Assembly (NCBI GenBank): GCA_011109175.1
Contig: RDEW01000013.1
Span: 413,476-477,475 of the forward strand
Direction of reading: 5' to 3'
Origin: Dicyema japonicum
Lineage: Eukaryota > Dicyemida > Rhombozoa > Dicyemidae
Length of the DNA: 64,000 nucleotides
Part shown: positions 56,300-64,000 of the stretch, in pieces
How the letters are laid out: the number at the start of each line of letters is the position of its first letter
Numbering within the stretch: the stretch's first letter is position 1
Position numbers and translations under genes: made by a program
Notes under the pieces: model-generated
What the model was told of the DNA's origin: nothing
What the model saw: the letters and a program-made list of their open reading frames with translations, nothing else
Database searches by the model: none

Positions 56300-57290
56300 T
56301 AATTTACAATTATTTTTATCACGTGTCTGTCGTGGTATGGTAAAAAAAACTGCTCAGTGGAAATACAAGAAGACATGGATTCTAATAAAATCACACCAGC
56401 AAGGTCATCTAACAAGTGTTCATTTTGTTGTGATTTTCTTGGATCCAATTTCAATACTCGAAAACGTGGTATCCCATTTTCTGTATGTGCAGATTTCTTC
56501 AACCTCTGGTGTTAGTCCATACGTTTAGGGATAAGGCTGTCATCTGAAGATGAGAACATCCTTTTCAAATTCGATCATTGTAGCACATTTAACCCTGTCA
56601 GACGCTTAACTTTTCAAAAAAACAACGAAAATTTATCTTTTTGCCTATATTCGAGTCCTTCCCCTTGTTTTTGGAAATTAAACCGTTCCTTCCGAGATAG
56701 GCGATACTGTTGGTACCCTTCTTTTTATTTGGCGGTCGCAAGATATTTCTATTTCCCGAAAAAGAGCCTCTAAAATCACGGAACGCTGGATTTCTGGAGA
56801 GTTCCAGCCACCAATGCCTTTTGAAGCCATGATACGAATGAACCATGGAACGACTGCGAAGATCCAGTCATTCGGCCGATACGTGCTTGTGTGGGGTCGA
56901 GGGAGGAGCATCGGGCCAAGATAAGGTCCCTGCTAGAGCGTGCTGGATCACGTGATTAGTAAGTTTGTGTAAGGATCGAAGCATTATCAAAAGATGCTCC
57001 TCTGGACCACTGAGCACCCTGATCATGAGGTTGTGTTGGTAATTCTTTGATCACATTCTAAGAATAGAGCGAGAATTCTTTGAAATAGCTGGAGATAAGT
57101 TCAGAGGTCGTCAGAGCATAACGTCTAGAAGTCCTTAATGGAGATTTGAGTAAGTAGAGTACTAATGGACAGTGGAGACCTCAGTAGTCTGCCTAGTCTT
57201 CCATCGAATAGAAGGGGATGGGAGAAGACTAAGTTATATGACTGGTTCCGAAAGGCATACAAATTCTTTGAAAAATGAATAAAAAATATT
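56300..57290 (+). mobile_element. Decayed LINE 3' region
   Basis: RYVLVWGRGR-type text (56878-56910) shares CGATACGTGCTTGTGTGGGG with the inverted sequence at 34325-34345, part of a LINE remnant. Further on, an RG..RSITSRSPLMEI..SRVLMDSGDLSSLPSLP stretch and KLYDWFRKAYKFFEK (57050-57285) resemble a LINE C-terminus. No catalytic motif remains. The minus-strand ORFs here (56911-56598) are probably shadows. Confidence 0.45.
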
Positions 57291-57869
57291 TGATGTAACA
57301 TTTAACTCACTCATGCCCTTCGAATTGAGTTATGTGTTGTCCATTTGGTGAACAATTTCATGTTTGGAAAATACAGTTCTTTCTGATAGTTCTATATATG
57401 CATTAAAGTTGGTCCAACAAAAACACATTTGAGGTGGTTTCTGAGAGATTAAATATAAGGATAACTACTATTTATTACTAAAAAGATATGGCCACTTGGT
57501 GATCCCGATTGTTTCAATAGTCTCCTTGTTAGGTATCCTTTTCAGGATTCCATGGAGTCTCTCTATATTCGTGTTACAGCGTGGTGGTTGACCATATCAT
57601 AGAGCAGGAATAGTTGTGAGTTTTGATAGATTGAATATTCTTAGGTTCGTTTTATTGCAGTTTTTGTGTCATGGTGATTGGATGTAAATGACATAATAAA
57701 AATGTACTTTAGAGACGATGCAATTTTTATAGCATTAATAGGAATTATGTCGACGCCATGATAGTTTGCGTGCATTCGATTTATACTAAAAGTACAGATA
57801 AATCAATTTTATATCAAGTTTTGACCTTTAAATCGTATTTTGATTAAATAATCGCACATTTCTTACTGA
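57291..57869. other. AT-rich spacer
   Basis: No gene or repeat is recognised. The last part should contain the promoter, and possibly a first exon, of the gene that follows. Confidence 0.35.
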
Positions 57870-58241
57870 ATGGTCTTTTGCAGTCGTCCCAGATATTGCC
57901 ACCATAGAAATCACCACAGTTACTTATTCTTTAGTATTAAAGATTATTATAACAATTTTCACCACCAATGTGATATTCGTCCTATATGCCGCCACCGAGG
58001 ATATCCTCAACCTCAAAAAAGTGGGTGGAGTAAATCTGGTGACTTTTTAATAATTTAATCAGATTTTATGGAAATGATGATGATGCAGAACTCACAAATG
58101 CACCAGATGATGATGCAACAGATTATGATGGCTGCTCTCCCTTCTAATAATAATCACCCCCATTCGCATCACTGTTGTGGAATGAAAGCATGTGAACGAG
58201 TTATTCATCATCCTTATAAAGATTTTCATTATTTTCATTAA
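57870..58241 (+). CDS. C21orf58-like (DUF4587) small protein
   Basis: Removing a 24-nt GT-AG intron (about 58040-58063) joins GYPQPQKSGWSKS to DFMEMMMMQNSQMHQMMMQQ, then IMMAALPSNNNHPHSHHCCG and a stop at 58239-58241. The Met/Gln-rich MQN.QMHQ..M..M...ALP signature is that of the DUF4587 domain found in vertebrate C21orf58 and relatives; its function is unknown. The upstream part (from the ATG at 57870) is His/Arg/Tyr-rich and may include or miss further small exons, so the start is uncertain. The product as drawn is about 115 residues. Confidence 0.5.
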
Positions 58242-58274
58242 TATTATTAATTTTTATATTTTCCCATAATTTCT

Positions 58275-58425
58275 ATACACTAAAAGCCGTGAGACCCGGT
58301 GGCTTCTCCAGTTGACCTCTGTTGCAATCGTGAGAGGCAACGCAACGTTGATAATGTTGGCGAGTCCACGTTGGATGGCTGTGTTAATTACATTATTGAT
58401 TGCATTTCATCTTTATACTAAAAAT
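58275..58425 (+). mobile_element. Short 3' fragment of LINE family R
   Basis: The plus strand reads RWLLQLTSVAIVRGNATLIM, matching the family's C-terminal RQRIGIAVIRGNAYSVM block at 33595-33650. Nothing of the nuclease core is present. Confidence 0.6.
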
Positions 58426-58429
58426 TAAA

Positions 58430-59310
58430 ATCATACTGATTAATGCTGATTCATCAATTATATGGTTACTTTCTATCCAATTTAAGAAATTTAATGAGGG
58501 GAGATAGATGCTCTTCGTCATCGACAAATAAATAACAAATAAAAGTTCCTTTCAAGCACTCACCAGCAATTGGTGAAATTAAGTCCCTCAGAGGACACAA
58601 TCCAAATAAAATCCTCACCTAAAATGATAAATCAGTTAAATAAAAAACCAGACCCTAATTATTATTAACAACATCTATTAACTATCATCCGTAAAGCTTC
58701 TGATAATCCTTTAAATTTGTTCAATTTTAAGGAGAATGAGATTTCTTATTTCCTTTTTTAGAATTTCGGGTTTACGATCTCTCAGAGTCACCTCACAAAA
58801 AAACTTAAAGTTTACATCCATCATGAAACGAAGTAGACATTATGTATGTCACCAAGTATCCGATTAATTAACAACGGAGAAAACTAAAAAATATTCTGCT
58901 CTTAGAGAATATTTTAGTGTCATCCCTCATTAAAACGTCTAGAGTGGTCGAGAGAATCAGTTAAATAATTGTCAACAAAATAGGGAATACAATTACGGAG
59001 AGACTCATAGACCTAGAGACCGGAGATGGTTATCACAACGTAATATGTTTAAGAGTAAGTCTAAGTATTCCTGGATATCCAACGTAACAAGTCCAAAGAT
59101 GACAGCCAGTTGTTATAACCTGTTGGTAATAAACTAACATAAAATGCCAAATGCTTAGTGGTGAACCGATCTGTTTTGAAGTCATGTTAGGACCTGCCGG
59201 ATGACAGGTTTAGAAGGATTTTCCACAAGAAAAGTTTTTTCATGAGGCGTGAGAGACAACACATAGGACAGAAGGAAACTGACTACCTTCTTCTAAACAA
59301 AATGTCCTCT
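58430..59310 (-). mobile_element. Decayed LINE family B fragment
   Basis: Minus-strand phrases in RT order are: HDFKTDRFTTKHL (about 59200-59160, cf. HGFRSDRSTTTHL in the copy at 41.4 kb), SLDLLRWISRN near motif A (about 59090), LRDLISPIAGECL (about 58590, motif B) and FICYLFVDDEEHL (about 58540, motif C). All are in different frames with many substitutions. Confidence 0.5.
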
Positions 59311-59431
59311 AATTAATTTTTCAAGTTTTAGACAAGTTCATCAAAACATAATATTTTACAATGTGATTGACATCTTTAGGTAAAAGTCATCTTTTTTTTA
59401 AATCTTATAAAAATTGATTTAAACGAGTCAT

Positions 59432-62400
59432 GTAATAAATAATGTGGATAAGTGTAACATTTTTCCTAATAAATAAATAATGTGGGTAAGTGGAGCATTT
59501 TTCCTAATAAATAAATAATGTGGGTAAGTGGAACATTTTTCCTAATAAATAAATAATGTGGGTAAGTGGAACATTTTTCCTAATAAATAAATAATGTGAA
59601 TAAGTGGAACATTTTTCCTAATAAATAAATAATGTGAATAAGTGTAACATTTTTCCTAATAAATAAATAATGTGAATAAGTGTAACATTTTTCCTAATAA
59701 ATAAATAATGTGATAAGTGTAACATTTTTCCTAATAAATAAATAATGTGAATAAGTGGAACATTTTTCCTAATAAATAAATAATGTGAATAAGTGGAACA
59801 TTTTTCCTAATAAATAAATAATGTGAATAAGTGGAACATTTTTCCTAATAAATAAATAATGTGAATAAGTGGAACATTTTTCCTAATAAATAAATAATGA
59901 ATAAGTGGAACATTTTTCCTAATAAATAAATAATGTGAATAAGTGGAACATTTTTCCTAATAAATAAATAATGTGAATAAGTGGAGCATTTTTCCTAATA
60001 AATAAATAATGTGAATAAGTGGAACATTTTTCCTAATAAATAAATAATGTGAATAAGTGGAACATTTTTCCTAATAAATAAATAATGTGAATAAGTGGAA
60101 CATTTTTCCTAATAAATAAATAATGTGAATAAGTGGAACATTTTTCCTAATAAATAAATAATGTGAATAAGTGGAACATTTTTCCTAATAAATAAATAAT
60201 GTGAATAAGTGGAACATTTTTCCTAATAAATAAATAATGTGAATAAGTGGAACATTTTCCTAATAAATAAATAATGTGAATAAGTGGAACATTTTTCCTA
60301 ATAAATAAATAATGTGAATAAGTGGAACATTTTTCCTAATAAATAAATAATGTGAATAAGTGGAACATTTTTCCTAATAAATAAATAATGTGAATAAGTG
60401 GAACATTTTTCCTAATAAATAAATAATGTGAATAAGTGGAACATTTTTCCTAATAAATAAATAATGTGAATAAGTGGAACATTTTTCCTAATAAATAAAT
60501 AATGTGAATAAGTGGAACATTTTTCCTAATAAATAAATAATGTGAATAAGTGGAACATTTTTCCTAATAAATAAATAATGTGAATAAGTGGAACATTTTT
60601 CCTAATAAATAAATAATGTGAATAAGTGGATACATTTTTCCTAATAAATAAATAATGTGAATAAGTGGAACATTTTTCCTAATAAATAAATAATGTGAAT
60701 AAGTGGAACATTTTTCCTAATAAATAAATAATGTGAATAAGTGGAACATTTTTCCTAATAAATAAATAATGTGAATAAGTGGAACATTTTTCTAATAAAT
60801 AAATAATGTGAATAAGTGGAACATTTTCCTAATAAATAAATAATGTGAATAAGTGGAAATTTTTCCTAATAAATAAATAATGTGAATAAGTGGAACATTT
60901 TTCCTAATAAATAAATAATGTGAATAAGTGGAACATTTTTCCTAATAAATAAATAATGTGAATAAGTGGAACATTTTTCCTAATAAATAAATAATGTGAA
61001 TAAGTGGAACATTTTTCCTAATAAATAAATAATGTGAATAAGTGGAACATTTTTCCTAATAAATAAATAATGTGAATAAGTGGAACATTTTTCCTAATAA
61101 ATAAATAATGTGAATAAGTGGAACATTTTTCCTAATAAATAAATAATGTGAATAAGTGGACATTTTTCCTAATAAATAAATAATGTGAATAAGTGGAACA
61201 TTTTTCCTAATAATAAATAATGTGAATAAGTGGAACATTTTTCCTAATAAATAAATAATGTGAATAAGTGGAACATTTTTCCTAATAAATAAATAATGTG
61301 AATAAGTGGAACATTTTTCCTAATAAATAAATAATGTGAATAAGTGGAACATTTTTCCTAATAAATAAATAATGTGAATAAGTGGAACATTTTTCCTAAT
61401 AAATAAATAATGTGAATAAGTGGAACATTTTTCCTAATAAATAAATAATGTGAATAAGTGGAGCATTTTTCCTAATAAATAAATAATGTGAATAAGTGGA
61501 ACATTTTTCCTAATAAATAAATAATGTGAATAAGTGGAATTTTTCCTAATAAATAAATAATGTGAATAAGTGGAACATTTTTCCTAATAAATAAATAATG
61601 TGAATAAGTGGAACATTTTTCCTAATAAATAAATAATGTGAATAAGTGGAACATTTTTCCTAATAAATAAATAATGTGAATAAGTGGAACATTTTTCCTA
61701 ATAAATAAATAATGTGAATAAGTGGAGCATTTTTCCTAATAAATAAATAATGTGAATAAGTGGAACATTTTTCCTAATAAATAAATAATGTGAATAAGTG
61801 GAGCATTTTTCCTAATAAATAAATAATGTGAATAAGTGGAGCATTTTTCCTAATAAATAAATAATGTGAATAAGTGGAACATTTTTCCTAATAAATAAAT
61901 AATGTGAATAAGTGGAACATTTTTCCTAATAAATAAATAATGTGAATAAGTGGAACATTTTTCCTAATAAATAAATAATGTGAATAAGTGGAGCATTTTT
62001 CCTAATAAATAAATAATGTGAATAAGTGGAATTTTTCCTAATAAATAAATAATGTGAATAAGTGGAACATTTTTCCTAATAAATAAATAATGTGAATAAG
62101 TGGAACATTTTTCCTAATAAATAAATAATGTGAATAAGTGGAACATTTTTCCTAATAAATAAATAATGTGAATAAGTGGAACATTTTTCCTAATAAATAA
62201 ATAATGTGAATAAGTGGAGCATTTTTCCTAATAAATAAATAATGTGAATAAGTGGAACATTTTTCCTAATAAATAAATAATGTGAATAAGTGTAACATTT
62301 TTCCTAATAAATAAATAATGTGAATAAGTGGAGCATTTTTCCTAATAAATAAATAATGTGAATAAGTGTAACATTTTTCCTAATAAATAAATAATGTGAA

Positions 62401-64000
62401 TAAGTGTAACATTTTTCCTAATAAATAAATAATGTGAATAAGTGTAACATTTTTCCTAATAAATAAATAATGTGAATAAGTGTAACATTTTTCCTAATAA
62501 ATAAATAATGTGAATAAGTGTAACATTTTTCCTAATAAATAAATAATGTGAATAAGTGTAACATTTTTCCTAATAAATAAATAATGTGAATAAGTGTAAC
62601 ATTTTTCCTAATAAATAAATAATGTGAATAAGTGGAGCATTTTTCCTAATAAATAAATAATGTGAATAAGTGGAGCATTTTTCCTAATAAATAAATAATG
62701 TGAATAAGTGTAACATTTTTCCTAATAAATAAATAATGTGAATAAGTGTAACATTTTTCCTAATAAATAAATAATGTGAATAAGTGGAACATTTTTCCTA
62801 ATAAATAAATAATGTGAATAAGTGGAACATTTTTCCTAATAAATAAATAATGTGAATAAGTGGAGCATTTTTCCTAATAAATAAATAATGTGAATAAGTG
62901 GAACATTTTTCCTAATAAATAAATAATGTGAATAAGTGGAACATTTTTCCTAATAAATAAATAATGTGAATAAGTGGAACATTTTTCCTAATAAATAAAT
63001 AATGTGAATAAGTGGAACATTTTTCCTAATAAATAAATAATGTGAATAAGTGGAACATTTTTCCTAATAAATAAATAATGTGAATAAGTGGAACATTTTT
63101 CCTAATAAATAAATAATGTGAATAAGTGGAACATTTTCCTAATAAATAAATAATGTGAATAAGTGGAACATTTTTCCTAATAAATAAATAATGTGAATAA
63201 GTGGAACATTTTTCCTAATAAATAAATAATGTGAATAAGTGGAACATTTTTCCTAATAAATAAATAATGTGAATAAGTGGAACATTTTTCCTTAATAAAT
63301 AAATAATGTGAATAAGTGGAACATTTTTCCTAAAAATAAATAATGTGAATAAGTAACATTTTTCCTAATAAATAAATAATGTGAATAAGTGGAACATTTT
63401 TCCTAATAAATAAATAATGTGAATAAGTGGAACATTTTTCCTAATAAATAAATAATGTGAATAAGTAACATTTTTCCTAATAAATAAATAATGTGAATAA
63501 GTGGAACATTTTTCCTAATAAATAAATAATGTGAATAAGTGGAACATTTTTCCTAATAAATAAATAATGTGAATAAGTGGAACATTTTTCCTAATAAATA
63601 AATAATGTGAATAAGTGGAACATTTTTCCTAATAAATAAATAATGTGAATAAGTAACATTTTTCCTAATAAATAAATAATGTGAATAAGTGGAACATTTT
63701 TCCTAATAAATAAATAATGTGAATAAGTGGACATTTTTCCTAATAAATAAATAATGTGAATAAGTGGAACATTTTTCCTAATAAATAAATAATGTGAATA
63801 AGTGGAACATTTTTCCTAATAAATAAATAATGTGAATAAGTAACATTTTTCCTAATAAATAAATAATGTGAATAAGTGGAACTAATAAATAAATAATGTG
63901 AATAAGTGGAACATTTTTCCTAATAAATAAATAATGTGAATAAGTGGAACATTTTTCCTAATAAATAAATAATGTGAATAAGTGGAACATTTTTCCTAAT
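59432..64000. repeat. 38-bp satellite array, about 120 copies, continues past the right edge
   Basis: The unit can be written AATAAATAAATAATGTGAAT followed by AAGTGGAACATTTTTCCT (38 bp). Copies are head to tail with very high identity. Variants are mainly at one site (GGAACAT, GTAACAT, GGAGCAT, or a GG deletion giving GTAACAT) plus scattered one-base indels. The first copies (59450-59580) carry GTGGGTAAG instead of GTGAATAAG. There is no unique spacer between units, so this is a satellite or minisatellite. The left boundary follows a decayed LINE. The right boundary is not in the window. Confidence 0.97.

Noticed and set aside
61056-61238. 60-residue repetitive protein on the minus strand
   Set aside because: It is the satellite read in one frame; indels and the 38-bp period break every frame.
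59432-64000. CRISPR array
   Set aside because: Units are contiguous with no unique spacers, and the surroundings are eukaryotic. It is a satellite.
1-64000. LTR retrotransposons or retroviral genes
   Set aside because: I found no protease, integrase or paired long terminal repeats; all RTs seen are of the non-LTR type.
1-64000. Bacterial-style operons, Shine-Dalgarno sites or riboswitches
   Set aside because: Spliced eukaryotic genes, SINEs and rDNA with ITS spacers exclude a bacterial origin.

Overview
The window looks like nuclear DNA of a small, AT-rich animal genome. Every protein gene I could reconstruct is eukaryotic: a CLASP microtubule protein, mitochondrial trifunctional enzyme alpha, a two-domain C-type lectin, GUCD1, UBE4/Ufd2, NOL9/Grc3, a UCH deubiquitinase, a BTG/Tob protein, FIS1 and a C21orf58-like protein. 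Most of these genes are cut by extremely short GT-AG introns, mostly 20-26 nt. Introns this small are a known hallmark of dicyemid mesozoans, so a dicyemid is my best guess. That assignment is an inference. Because of the introns, ordinary ORF calls show only pieces of each gene; I rebuilt the genes by joining exons across GT...AG gaps and matching protein families.

Layout, left to right. 1-1966: CLASP on the minus strand, running off the left edge. 3.2-8.5 kb: retroelement and hAT remnants. 8.7-11.4 kb: HADHA (+). 11.6-14.3 kb: a degenerate LINE with a restriction-like endonuclease, carrying a SINE. 14.6-15.5 kb: the lectin gene (+). 16.5-24.6 kb: transposon graveyard, including a complete 1,740-bp pogo/Tigger-like element inside an RTE-like LINE. 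24.7-25.4 kb: GUCD1 (+). 26.5-29.5 kb: UBE4 (+). 29.6-34.0 kb: a Tc1/mariner element with long inverted repeats, split by a nearly full-length LINE that has a poly(A) tail and a 12-bp target duplication. 34.2-37.9 kb: LINE and SINE wreckage. 38.0-39.6 kb: NOL9 (-). 41.7-42.4 kb: UCH (+). 43.1-44.0 kb: BTG/Tob and a small unknown gene, both minus and 27 bp apart. 44-47.7 kb: LINE remnants. 47.8-48.1 kb: a 98-residue orphan ORF. 48.2-51.5 kb: a decayed rDNA unit (18S-ITS1-5.8S-ITS2-28S) truncated at both ends. 51.5-55 kb: LINE pieces. 55.1-55.6 kb: FIS1 (-). 55.8-57.3 kb: a full SINE and LINE remnants. 57.9-58.2 kb: the C21orf58-like gene (+). 59.4-64 kb: a 38-bp satellite array that reaches the right edge.

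The host genes are housekeeping genes with no evident shared pathway. The dominant theme is transposon activity: at least six LINE lineages, two short interspersed families, hAT, pogo and two Tc1/mariner elements, several nested with recognisable target duplications. Several conserved host genes carry isolated one-base frameshifts. In the lectin gene and NOL9 all of these sit in homopolymer runs, and one of three in HADHA does; this points to residual sequencing error rather than gene death.
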